The position numbers were made by a program, and so were the translations under genes. A stretch of DNA of 11,477 nucleotides from Caldimonas sp. (GTDB lineage Bacteria; Pseudomonadota; Gammaproteobacteria; Burkholderiales; Burkholderiaceae_C), in NCBI GenBank assembly GCA_030150305.1, contig JASLGD010000259.1:1-11477 (forward strand), in the 5' to 3' direction. This document shows positions 1-5,119 of the stretch, piece by piece (within the stretch, counting starts at the first letter, position 1; every line of letters begins with the position of its first letter). The notes under the pieces are model-generated. The model did no database searches, was not told the DNA's origin, and worked only from the letters and a program-made list of their open reading frames with translations.

Positions 1-1
1 C

Positions 2-49
2 GGGGCGTACACGGATGAATACCTCATGGCACTCATCACCGACATCTAA
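2..49 (+). CDS. C-terminal end of an unknown cassette gene (partial)
   Basis: An open frame enters from the left edge and ends GAYTDEYLMALITDI at a TAA lying inside the R'' box of the first attC. A stop within or just before R'' is the pattern of other cassettes here, for example the gene ending at 5015. Only 15 codons are visible, so the family cannot be named, and the frame choice rests on this context alone. Confidence 0.4.
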   Translation, partial: GAYTDEYLMALITDI

Positions 50-121
50 CCCTCCCATCGAGCGGACGTCCTCCGGCAAGCTTCGCTTGCCTGCGGCCGC
101 CCCTCATCTCAAACGTTACGT
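44..121 (+). repeat. attC site 1
   Basis: R'' is ATCTAAC (44-50). The central stem is GGCAAGC/GCTTGCC around TTC. R' is GTTACGT (115-121), which keeps the GTT core but has C where a purine is expected. The L' region reads GCCCCTC instead of GCCGCTC, which weakens pairing with L''. Length is 78 bases. Confidence 0.85.
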
Positions 122-180
122 GCCACCGCCGCGGCCTTTGACGTCGAGCGCCAGGTACCGGTTGCATTCGGAGTCACACC

Positions 181-492
181 ATGCCCGCGTACGTGATCTT
201 TGAAGTTCAGATCCGCGATGCCGAGAGATGGAAAGAGTTCTCGGAACAGCTCAGGCCAGTCCTCGCCGCCGCCGGGGCCAAATACCTCGTGCGCGGGGGC
301 GTACCCAAGGTCCACGAGGGCGACTGGTCTCCGCAGAGGCTGAGCATTCTCGAGTTCCCATCCAAGCAGGCGCTTGAATCCTTCTACGAAGGGCCGGCCT
401 ATCAGAGGCTCGTTGCCATGCGACAGGAGTTCAGCTCTGCCAGGTTCGTCAGCGTCGACGGGCTGCCTTACGATCCCTTGCGCAGTGAATAG
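181..492 (+). CDS. DUF1330-family protein
   Basis: This 103-residue protein has the form of the DUF1330 family, small dimeric alpha/beta-barrel (ferredoxin-like) proteins of unknown biochemical role that are usually about 95-105 residues. The visible family features are the opening MPAYVIFEV, KYLVRGG near residues 34-40, the EGDW motif around 46-49, LEFPS near 57-61 and ARFVSVDG near the end. The ATG at 181 is preceded by GGAG seven bases upstream. A TTGACG hexamer at 138-143 could be a -35 box but has only a weak -10 partner. It is the sole gene of its cassette, between attC 1 and attC 2, and stops about 30 bases before the attC. The family call is fairly safe; the substrate, if any, is unknown. 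Confidence 0.85.
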   Translation: MPAYVIFEVQIRDAERWKEFSEQLRPVLAAAGAKYLVRGGVPKVHEGDWSPQRLSILEFPSKQALESFYEGPAYQRLVAMRQEFSSARFVSVDGLPYDPLRSE

Positions 493-523
493 AAGACGCG
501 TCGCGCTCTCTCGCTCTCATGAC

Positions 524-600
524 ACCTGACCTCTCCATCGAGCGGACAGCCAAAGTCTGCTTCGCAGCCTTTGGTCTGCCGCTCATGTCGAACGTTCGGT
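524..600 (+). repeat. attC site 2
   Basis: R'' is ACCTGAC (524-530), with GAC replacing AAC. The central hairpin is CCAAAG..CTGC/GCAG..CTTTGG around TTC. R' is GTTCGGT (594-600) with an intact GTT core. Length is 77 bases. The central stem differs in sequence from attC 1 but keeps the pairing. Confidence 0.85.
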
Positions 601-641
601 GCCAACAAGAACGCCTGTGAGTAGCCAGCGCCCATAGTCCG

Positions 642-670
642 TTGCGTGACGCCGCGTCGGCGAGTATCGT
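642..670 (+). promoter_or_regulatory. Possible cassette-borne promoter for the cupin gene
   Basis: TTGCGT (642-647) and TATCGT (665-670) are separated by exactly 17 bases and lie about 30 bases upstream of the cupin start codon. The matches to sigma-70 boxes are 3 of 6 and 4 of 6, so this is a weak call. The cassette has an unusually long 100-base leader, which leaves room for its own promoter. Confidence 0.3.
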
Positions 671-700
671 GATGCCTCGCGAGGTAGAAAGGAGGGCTTT

Positions 701-1138
701 ATGTCGGCCAATCCGCAGGCAGCCACGCACCAGCCGATGGAAGTTCGCCATCGTGATGATTTCGAATGGGAAACCATTCGCTGGCCCGGCGAGACCGGCA
801 AGATGATGTTCCACCCGCGGCCAGAGCGTCCTACCGAGCCAAACGCCGGAATTCTCAAGCTCGAGCCCGGCGCTCACCATCCGCTGCACAACCACGACTT
901 CGCGCAGGTCTGGTATGTACTCGAAGGCACGTTCAAGATCGGGCAACATGAGTGCGGCCCGGGAAGCATGATCTTCCACCCCGATCCGCACTTCGAAGAC
1001 GAGTTCCACACCGACACTGGCGGAGAAATCCTGATCGTCCAGTACCCAGGGCCGAGCACCGGCGGCCGTCCGATCTACGACGATCGCTTCAATCTGAAGG
1101 AACGTCGAGCACTCTCGTCGGAAAGAACCGATCTCTAG
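701..1138 (+). CDS. Cupin-domain protein (cassette gene)
   Basis: A 145-residue single-domain cupin. The metal-binding cupin motif 1 is visible as LHNHDFAQVWYVLEG near residues 62-76, with His residues and a turn into the next strand. Motif 2 follows as GPGSMIFHPDPH near 86-97. Cupins bind a metal between two sheets and serve as enzymes or sensors; this sequence gives no substrate. The start at 701 is fixed by a strong Shine-Dalgarno AAGGAGG at about 689-695. It is the only gene of its cassette, and the long leader carries a candidate promoter. The stop falls 16 bases before the next R'' box. The fold is clear, the function unknown. Confidence 0.85.
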   Translation: MSANPQAATHQPMEVRHRDDFEWETIRWPGETGKMMFHPRPERPTEPNAGILKLEPGAHHPLHNHDFAQVWYVLEGTFKIGQHECGPGSMIFHPDPHFEDEFHTDTGGEILIVQYPGPSTGGRPIYDDRFNLKERRALSSERTDL

Positions 1139-1153
1139 CATCTGTCGGCTGAC

Positions 1154-1232
1154 GCCGAACACCTCCATCGAGCGGACGTCGTCCAGCCAGCTTCGCTGCC
1201 TGGCCGCCCGCCGCTCGTGTCGAACGAGATCG
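1154..1232 (+). repeat. attC site 3 (degenerate R')
   Basis: R'' is GCCGAAC (1154-1160), followed by a normal L'', a CCAGC-CAGC/GCTG-CTGG stem around TTC, and L' GCCGCTC. After GTCGAAC the R' box reads GAGATCG (1226-1232) instead of GTTRRRY, so the crossover point is lost. Confidence 0.8.
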
Positions 1233-1320
1233 TGCAACACCCCCGCCGTTCTCGTTGCCGGCAGGGGCTGCTTCGTTCACCATGCCGCATGTCTCGCACC
1301 CCGGCCTCGTCTTCGCCCTG
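1233..1320 (+). other. ORF-less mini-cassette
   Basis: About 88 bases between attC 3 and attC 4 hold no credible gene. The only open frame through here starts at a GTG inside attC 3 and runs through attC 4, with no ribosome site and no recognisable protein. It is either an empty cassette or a remnant. Confidence 0.55.
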
Positions 1321-1393
1321 GCCTAACCCGTCATTCGAGCGGACGTCCCCAGCTTCGCTGGCTTGCGGCCGCCGCTCAACTCCAAGGTTAGGT
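1321..1393 (+). repeat. attC site 4
   Basis: R'' GCCTAAC (1321-1327) and R' GTTAGGT (1387-1393) are both canonical. The central stem CCAGC/GCTGG around TTC is shorter than in the other copies, giving 73 bases. The segment before R' is CAACTCCAAG rather than CATGTCAAAC. It is one of the few copies with both cores intact. Confidence 0.9.
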
Positions 1394-1398
1394 GTCAG

Positions 1399-2043
1399 AT
1401 GAGAGCGATCGTCGCCGCTGTCATGGCCGTGTGGCTGATCGCCTCACACGCCCAAAGCGGGTTGCCACGGTTGGAGCTTGATCCGGCGGCGCCTCAGACG
1501 AGATCCAACAAGGCGGTAGACGGGTTCTGGGGCTGGTTGCTGGTGACCGCGGAAGATGATCTGCTTGAGGCATTGGAGCCACCTTCGAAAGGCATCTCCA
1601 GGTCGACTAGCTCTCCGACAGTGAGTGTTGGTGATGCACTCTTGTTGGCCATCTTTTACGCCAATCCAGCGCTAAGGTCTGATCGCACCGGTGAGGTTCA
1701 ATGCGACGTTCAAGTCATTCAGCCCGACGGGGTGGTCTCGATGGACGAGAAGGGCCAGTCCTGTTTCAAGGGCAGCCTCGAGGCCGGCAAGGAGGGCCTG
1801 TACATGCCTGGCCTCATTCTGCGGTTCACCGGGGGGCCGGCAGACCCAGAGGGCGAATGGAACGTGAGGGTTTCTCTGAAGGACGTCGTGCGCGGCGCGG
1901 AGATTTCTCTGCAGAGGGCATTTGTCCTCACAGCTTCGCGGAAATCTCCCTCGCAGACGCCTAACCCCTCCATCGAGCGGACGTCGTCCACCCGGCTAAG
2001 CCGGCTTGCGGCCGCCGCTCATGTCGAACGTTCGGTGCCCTAA
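1399..2043 (+). CDS. Exported protein of unknown function with attC-encoded tail
   Basis: I chose the ATG at 1399, six bases after the attC, because it begins a signal peptide (MRAIVAAVMAVWLIASHA, cleavage likely after SHA). The frame is open further upstream only through attC 4. The mature part has a VSVGDALLLAIFYANPAL segment, then CDVQVIQPDGVVS and a SCFKGSLE segment. The two Cys could pair in the periplasm. A later GEWNVRVSLKDV segment suggests beta strands. I do not recognise a named domain. The last 28 or so residues (from NPSIERTSS to AAHVERSVP) are translated from attC 5, so the native protein probably ended near ASRKSPSQT. The stop lies seven bases past R'. It is the sole gene of its cassette; no Shine-Dalgarno is obvious. 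Confidence 0.75.
   Translation: MRAIVAAVMAVWLIASHAQSGLPRLELDPAAPQTRSNKAVDGFWGWLLVTAEDDLLEALEPPSKGISRSTSSPTVSVGDALLLAIFYANPALRSDRTGEVQCDVQVIQPDGVVSMDEKGQSCFKGSLEAGKEGLYMPGLILRFTGGPADPEGEWNVRVSLKDVVRGAEISLQRAFVLTASRKSPSQTPNPSIERTSSTRLSRLAAAAHVERSVP
1959..2036 (+). repeat. attC site 5 (translated as part of the upstream gene)
   Basis: R'' is GCCTAAC (1959-1965), the central stem is CCGGCT/AGCCGG, and R' is GTTCGGT (2030-2036). Length is 78 bases and both cores are intact. The whole site is in frame with, and inside, the preceding open reading frame. Confidence 0.9.
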
Positions 2044-2094
2044 TTGCGTCTCTCGATCACGTCGGTCGACTACGCACCCGAAGCGTCCGCGATG
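2037..2094 (+). other. ORF-less mini-cassette
   Basis: About 58 bases between attC 5 and attC 6 hold no gene. The lipoprotein frame downstream is open through here only by chance; its credible start is at 2185. Confidence 0.55.
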
Positions 2095-2169
2095 GCGACA
2101 CCCATCGACGTCAAGGTCCTGCGGCAAGCTGGGCTTGCCTGCGGCTGCCGCTCATGTCAAACGCTAAGC
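2095..2169 (+). repeat. attC site 6 (degenerate, left half eroded)
   Basis: The right half is typical: GGCAAGC/GCTTGCC stem, GCCGCTC, then GTCAAAC. R' is GCTAAGC (2163-2169), with GCT replacing GTT. The left end reads GCGACACCCATCGACGTC, with no RYYYAAC box and a broken L'' (ATCGACGTC in place of ATCGAGCGGACGTC). Probably not recombinogenic. Confidence 0.75.
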
Positions 2170-2184
2170 GTCAGCTGGAGAGCT

Positions 2185-2673
2185 ATGCAGTGCCCTGCAA
2201 TTTGCGTGTTGCTCTTGCTAGCTGGATGCGCAATCGAAGCACCGAAGGTTTCGTCGTCAGTCGATAGTCTCGCTACCGGCACTTGGAGCGGTGAACTGCG
2301 CTGGTCGTCGACCATCGCGGTCGGCGGTGCAACTGATGGCCGGACCCCTGTGGTATTCGCGAACTGTGTCGGGGGACCAAGGCTGTATTGGCGTGACCAA
2401 GGGTCTAACGCGTGGACCGGCAGTGCATCTCAGTGGAAGAGTGTCCGCTTGGAATCGAGCTATCTGCTGTACTTCGCCGACAGGTCCGAAGCCTTTGGGT
2501 GGGTGGAAACGCAATCCTTGGCGCTGGTTGAAGGGCCCCACCGGTCACTCGCGGCAAGCTGGTCCCGCTCCGTCGACAACCGCGGCGCGCCTGAGGCCGA
2601 CGTCGACCGCCGTTTTGTGCAATCCGCGATCGGCCAACTTTCGTATGTGTCCGCAGACTGCAGCGGCTTCTAA
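2185..2673 (+). CDS. Putative lipoprotein, unknown function
   Basis: The ATG at 2185 is chosen because it follows a TGGAGAG ribosome site (about 2175-2181) and begins a lipoprotein signal. A short hydrophobic run, CVLLLLAGC, has a lipobox LAGC with Cys15 as the lipidated residue. The mature part of about 148 residues contains GTWSGELRW, ANCVGGPRLYW, WKSVRLES and LAASWSRSV segments rich in Trp and Gly. This suggests a beta-sandwich or lipocalin-like sheet, but that is only an impression. I recognise no domain. The residue after Cys15 is Ala, not Asp, so outer-membrane sorting is likely if the Lol system is present. It is the sole gene of its cassette and ends 20 bases before R'' of attC 7. Confidence 0.75.
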   Translation: MQCPAICVLLLLAGCAIEAPKVSSSVDSLATGTWSGELRWSSTIAVGGATDGRTPVVFANCVGGPRLYWRDQGSNAWTGSASQWKSVRLESSYLLYFADRSEAFGWVETQSLALVEGPHRSLAASWSRSVDNRGAPEADVDRRFVQSAIGQLSYVSADCSGF

Positions 2674-2693
2674 GATCTTGATCGAGTGCAGAC

Positions 2694-2739
2694 GCCTAGC
2701 TCTTCCATCGAGCGGACGTCCTGCGGCAAGGCGTTAGGC
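2694..2739 (+). repeat. attC site 7 (internally deleted, 46 bases)
   Basis: R'' is GCCTAGC (2694-2700) and L'' TCGAGCGGACGTCC is normal. The sequence then jumps from GCGGCAAG straight to GCGTTAGGC, with R' GTTAGGC at 2733-2739. The right arm of the central hairpin and all of L' are missing, so the paired attC fold cannot form in the usual way. Confidence 0.8.
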
Positions 2740-2744
2740 GTGGC

Positions 2745-3353
2745 ATGCCCGCGTTCGTAGCGCTGCTGCGTGGCATCAACAACATCGGCAAGAGCAAGCG
2801 CGTGCCCATGGCCGACTTGCGCTCACTGCTGTCACACTTGGGCTACTCAGATGTTGCAACTGTGCTCAACAGTGGCAATGCCGTCTTTTGCGCACCAGGC
2901 GGCACGCCGACGAGGCACGCCGCCAACATTGCTGGCGCCCTCCTTGCCGAATTCAAGATCGAAGTACCGGTTATCGTGAAATCAGCGAGAGAACTGGAAG
3001 CCGCCCTCTCTGAAAATCCGATCAAGGCCAGGGCCGAGGAGCATTCGCGTCTTCTGGTTGCATTCGCTCAGGACAGCAAAGCGCTGTCGAGTCTCGCGGC
3101 CCTCAAACCGCTGGTCGTTCCTCCGGAAGAATTTGTGGTGGGGAAGAGCGCCGCGTACATGCTTTGTGCCGCGGGTATCCCTGAAAGCAAGGCCGGCAGG
3201 GCTCTGATTGGCATGGCGACCAAGATGATCACGACGAGGAACTTGGCGACCGTCCTCAAGTTGCACGCGCTGGCGACACCCACCCCTTCCATCGAGCGGA
3301 CGCCCTCCGGCAAGCTGCGCTTGCTTGCGCCCGCTGCTCATGTCAAACGATAG
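2745..3353 (+). CDS. DUF1697-family protein with attC-encoded C-terminal tail
   Basis: The first 178 or so residues match the DUF1697 family, cytosolic proteins of unknown function of about 175-180 residues. Seen are FVALLRGINNIGKSKRVPM at the start, ADLRSLLSHLGY, the VLNSGNAVF motif near residues 40-48, and TTRNLATVLKL near the end, where this family normally finishes. A further tail of about 25 residues (TPSIERTPSG to AAHVKR) is encoded by attC 8, and its stop TAG lies inside the R' box. The ATG at 2745 is only five bases after the shortened attC 7, so the ribosome site must use attC bases (TTAGGCG). It is a single-gene cassette. Confidence 0.85.
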   Translation: MPAFVALLRGINNIGKSKRVPMADLRSLLSHLGYSDVATVLNSGNAVFCAPGGTPTRHAANIAGALLAEFKIEVPVIVKSARELEAALSENPIKARAEEHSRLLVAFAQDSKALSSLAALKPLVVPPEEFVVGKSAAYMLCAAGIPESKAGRALIGMATKMITTRNLATVLKLHALATPTPSIERTPSGKLRLLAPAAHVKR

Positions 3354-3355
3354 GT
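3278..3355 (+). repeat. attC site 8 (degenerate; translated)
   Basis: By alignment R'' is ACCCACC (3278-3284), five of seven matching ACCTAAC. L'' is normal, the central stem is GCAAGC/GCTTGC around TGC, L' reads CGCTGCTC, and R' is GATAGGT (3349-3355) with GAT for GTT. Its TAG is the stop codon of the DUF1697 frame. Length is the standard 78 bases. Confidence 0.85.
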
Positions 3356-3372
3356 TTCAGCAAAACCGTCTC

Positions 3373-3555
3373 GTGAAATCTAGGCCGCTCGTTGCCACCT
3401 GCAAGGCGTCTCTCGCCATGGCACTGGCCATGACCGCTTTGGTAGGTTGCTCGCGATCGGGTAGCGCGCCTACTCCAAGTTCGGCCGCAATCCGTGCCGT
3501 AGCGGGCAACGAAGTGTTCTACCCCGCATCGCAGGCAAGTGCGAGCGCGCGATGA
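3373..3555 (+). CDS. Small putative lipoprotein
   Basis: Sixty residues from a GTG at 3373. A basic start (KSRPLVATCK) leads into the hydrophobic stretch SLAMALAMTALVGC, whose LVGC is a good lipobox with Cys26. The mature peptide is only about 35 residues (SRSGSAPTPSS then NEVFYPASQ) and is low in complexity. An in-frame ATG at 3340 lies inside attC 8 (CTCATGTCAAAC) and would add 11 residues; it is the alternative start. The stop TGA overlaps an ATG (ATGA at 3552) and lies two bases before R'' of attC 9. Small entericidin-like or anchor lipoproteins look like this, but no family can be assigned. Confidence 0.6.
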   Translation: MKSRPLVATCKASLAMALAMTALVGCSRSGSAPTPSSAAIRAVAGNEVFYPASQASASAR

Positions 3556-3556
3556 A

Positions 3557-3667
3557 ACCTAACCCTTCCATCGAGCGGACGCCCAAAAGCAGGCCGCGCT
3601 ACAGCACCTGGTCATTGTTGCTTTCGCGCGGCCTGCTTCCGGCCGCCGCTCATGTCAAACGTCAGGC
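3557..3667 (+). repeat. attC site 9 (long form, 111 bases)
   Basis: R'' is ACCTAAC (3557-3563) and L'' is normal. The central part is expanded to a perfect 13-base stem (AAGCAGGCCGCGC at 3587-3599 with its complement at 3626-3638) and a 26-base loop. L' is GCCGCCGCTC and R' is GTCAGGC (3661-3667), with GTC for GTT. The extra length is all in the terminal structure, as in long attC sites. Confidence 0.85.
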
Positions 3668-3674
3668 AACCTAC

Positions 3675-4223
3675 ATGAACAAGCTGCTTGCGATCCTCGT
3701 TCTAACGCTCGCGACACAGTCGACGCTCGCTCAGCCGGAATCGCGTCGATTGGAGCTCGGATACGAGCTTGCCGACGTTCTCCAATCAGCCACCATGTTT
3801 GAGGCTTACCTCAAGTACTGCAGGGCTCCAATGGAAGAAGGTCCATTCGATCCCAAGTTTGCCTTCAGAAGCGATCCATCTGGGTTCGGCGGCGTGTCCC
3901 CGCAATCTGCGTATTGGCCTGAGGTCGAGGCTGCCTTCCAGGCCTATCAGCAGGAGAGCTGCTCCTACCTCACGGCCGACCGTTTTCGCGACTATGTCGC
4001 GCGAAGCTATGCTGACCGGATCTCGACCGACGACCTCGTTGCAGCAATCGCCTTCTATTCTTCGCCATTGGGCAAGAGGCTTCTCTCCGCGACTCTGGCG
4101 ATCAACGAGGCCTTTCAGGGATATGCGCAGGAGCAAATGGCGCTAGCCCTTAAGAGCGCCTATCCAAAGGTGGGCGCCAAGCTGCGCGAGATTGCGCGCT
4201 CGTATCAGGCCGCACCCAGGTGA
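3675..4223 (+). CDS. Exported DUF2059-like protein
   Basis: The ATG at 3675, seven bases after attC 9, begins a clean signal peptide (MNKLLAILVLTLATQSTLA, cleavage likely after residue 19). The mature protein of about 163 residues is mostly helical. Its C-terminal half has IAFYSSPLGKRLL (residues 125-137), then a long amphipathic helix ending in KVGAKLREIARSY. This FY.SP.GK pattern is typical of DUF2059, found in small periplasmic or exported proteins of unknown role. Cys49 and Cys96 could form a disulfide. The same frame is open upstream through attC 9 to an ATG at 3552, but a start there would bury the signal peptide, so I reject it. No strong ribosome site is visible. It stops seven bases before attC 10. 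Confidence 0.75.
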   Translation: MNKLLAILVLTLATQSTLAQPESRRLELGYELADVLQSATMFEAYLKYCRAPMEEGPFDPKFAFRSDPSGFGGVSPQSAYWPEVEAAFQAYQQESCSYLTADRFRDYVARSYADRISTDDLVAAIAFYSSPLGKRLLSATLAINEAFQGYAQEQMALALKSAYPKVGAKLREIARSYQAAPR

Positions 4224-4230
4224 ACCGGTT

Positions 4231-4308
4231 GCCTGACCCTTCCGTCGAGCGGACGGCCTCCAGCCGGCTTCGCCGGCTCGCGGCTGCCGCTCATGTCAAG
4301 CGTTAGGC
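4231..4308 (+). repeat. attC site 10
   Basis: R'' is GCCTGAC (4231-4237), the central stem is AGCCGGC/GCCGGCT around TTC, and R' is GTTAGGC (4302-4308). Length is 78 bases with an intact GTT core. This is the last copy in the window that keeps it. Confidence 0.9.
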
Positions 4309-4380
4309 CCGTCCGTTTGGCCGCGACACATGAGGGCGCAGAATCGAGGCAGCGTCGATTTGGCAAACATTGAATCCGCC

Positions 4381-4671
4381 ATGGAAGTGTTTCTCTTCGC
4401 ACGCTTTCACGCTCGCAAAGGGTGCCAAGAGCAGGTTCGCGCTGCGATAGAACGCGTGCAGGGTCCTACCAGAGGCGAGCCTGGTTGTCTCAGCTATCAG
4501 GCGTTCCAGTCGGTCCGCGACCCAGAAGAGTTCTACGTTCATTCGCGCTGGCGCGATCGCGCCGCTTTCGATCAGCACGCCGGCCTTGAACACACGGTGC
4601 GCTTTGTTTCCGAGGTGGAACCGCTGATCGATCACCCTTTGGCCGTGTCCCTCACTCACGCGCTGCCATGA
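4381..4671 (+). CDS. ABM-family (antibiotic biosynthesis monooxygenase-type) protein
   Basis: A 96-residue protein with the small ferredoxin-like ABM fold. It starts directly on the first strand (MEVFLFARFHAR) and has the family's EPGCLSYQ motif (residues 37-44), then DPEEFYVHSRWRD (50-62) and AAFDQHAGLEHTVRF, ending at EPLIDHPLAVSL. Family members include quinol monooxygenases and heme-degrading enzymes; most are uncharacterised. I prefer the ATG at 4381 because the fold begins there; an in-frame ATG at 4330 would add 17 residues. Neither start has a clear ribosome site. It is complete at both ends. Its stop overlaps the start of the next gene (ATGA at 4668-4671), so the pair is likely translated together. 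It is one of two genes in this cassette. Confidence 0.8.
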   Translation: MEVFLFARFHARKGCQEQVRAAIERVQGPTRGEPGCLSYQAFQSVRDPEEFYVHSRWRDRAAFDQHAGLEHTVRFVSEVEPLIDHPLAVSLTHALP

Positions 4672-5015
4672 AGGCCGGTCGAGCCTCTGCGCTCCACTGC
4701 AAGCGTGGCTCGCTGCCAGACGAACCCGGGTCGGTGGCCGCCCTGGGCATGCAGTACGTACACATTCCGGTCCAGTTCACCTCGCCGACGCAGCAAGACC
4801 TTCTGGCGTTCTTCGACGCAATGGATCAATATCGCGGGCAGAAGGTCTGGGTTCACTGCGCGGCGAACATGCGTGTGTCGGCCTTCGTGGGTCTGTACCG
4901 CGTGCTGCGGCAAGGGTGGGAGGAAGAGCGTGCGTTCGAACTCATGCGCGGCCTGTGGGAGCCGAACGAGGCTTGGTCGTCGTTCATCGCCACGGCTCTG
5001 CAAGGACGCGCCTAA
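4668..5015 (+). CDS. Phosphatase-like protein, N-terminally shortened
   Basis: The 115 residues match the C-terminal two thirds of small bacterial proteins annotated as protein tyrosine phosphatase-like (DUF442 relatives). Visible are LPDEPGSVAALGMQYVHIPV (residues 16-35), the signature VHCAANMRVSAF with Cys64 and Arg69 (spacing C-x4-R, not the C-x5-R of classical phosphatases), then LYRVLRQGW and a WEPNEAWSSFI end. Family members, as I recall them, have some 40 more residues at the front with a SGQP-type motif; these are absent. The first 15 residues (MKAGRASALHCKRGS) do not look like that region. The start overlaps the stop of the ABM gene. The stop TAA lies inside R'' of attC 11. Function may be lost or altered. 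Confidence 0.7.
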   Translation: MKAGRASALHCKRGSLPDEPGSVAALGMQYVHIPVQFTSPTQQDLLAFFDAMDQYRGQKVWVHCAANMRVSAFVGLYRVLRQGWEEERAFELMRGLWEPNEAWSSFIATALQGRA

Positions 5016-5087
5016 CCCCGTCATCGAGCGGACGTCCTCCAGCCAGTTTCGCCGGCTTCCGGGCGCCGCTCACGACAAACGCCAGGC
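5010..5087 (+). repeat. attC site 11 (degenerate R')
   Basis: R'' is a canonical GCCTAAC (5010-5016) carrying the stop codon of the upstream gene. The central stem is AGCCAGT/GCCGGCT with mismatches. R' is GCCAGGC (5081-5087), with GCC in place of GTT. Length is 78 bases. Confidence 0.85.
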
Positions 5088-5119
5088 ACCCTGACGATGA
5101 GTTCGTGGGGTTAGCCGCC

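Noticed and set aside
449..1240. 263-codon open frame on the minus strand across attC 2, the cupin and attC 3
   Set aside because: It reads backwards through two attC sites and a cupin with a strong ribosome site; a real gene would not span cassette borders like this.
1217..1402. 61-codon plus frame MSNEIVQH... between attC 3 and attC 4
   Set aside because: It begins in one attC and ends in the next, has no ribosome site, and much of it is attC translation.
2044..2184. Upstream extension of the lipoprotein frame to 2044
   Set aside because: It would start with a non-ATG codon, cross attC 6, and place the lipobox deep inside the protein. The ATG at 2185 has a ribosome site and a proper lipoprotein signal.
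4705..5094. 129-codon plus frame overlapping the phosphatase-like gene
   Set aside because: It lacks any motif, is rich in Arg and Trp, and is a shifted reading of the phosphatase-like gene and attC 11.
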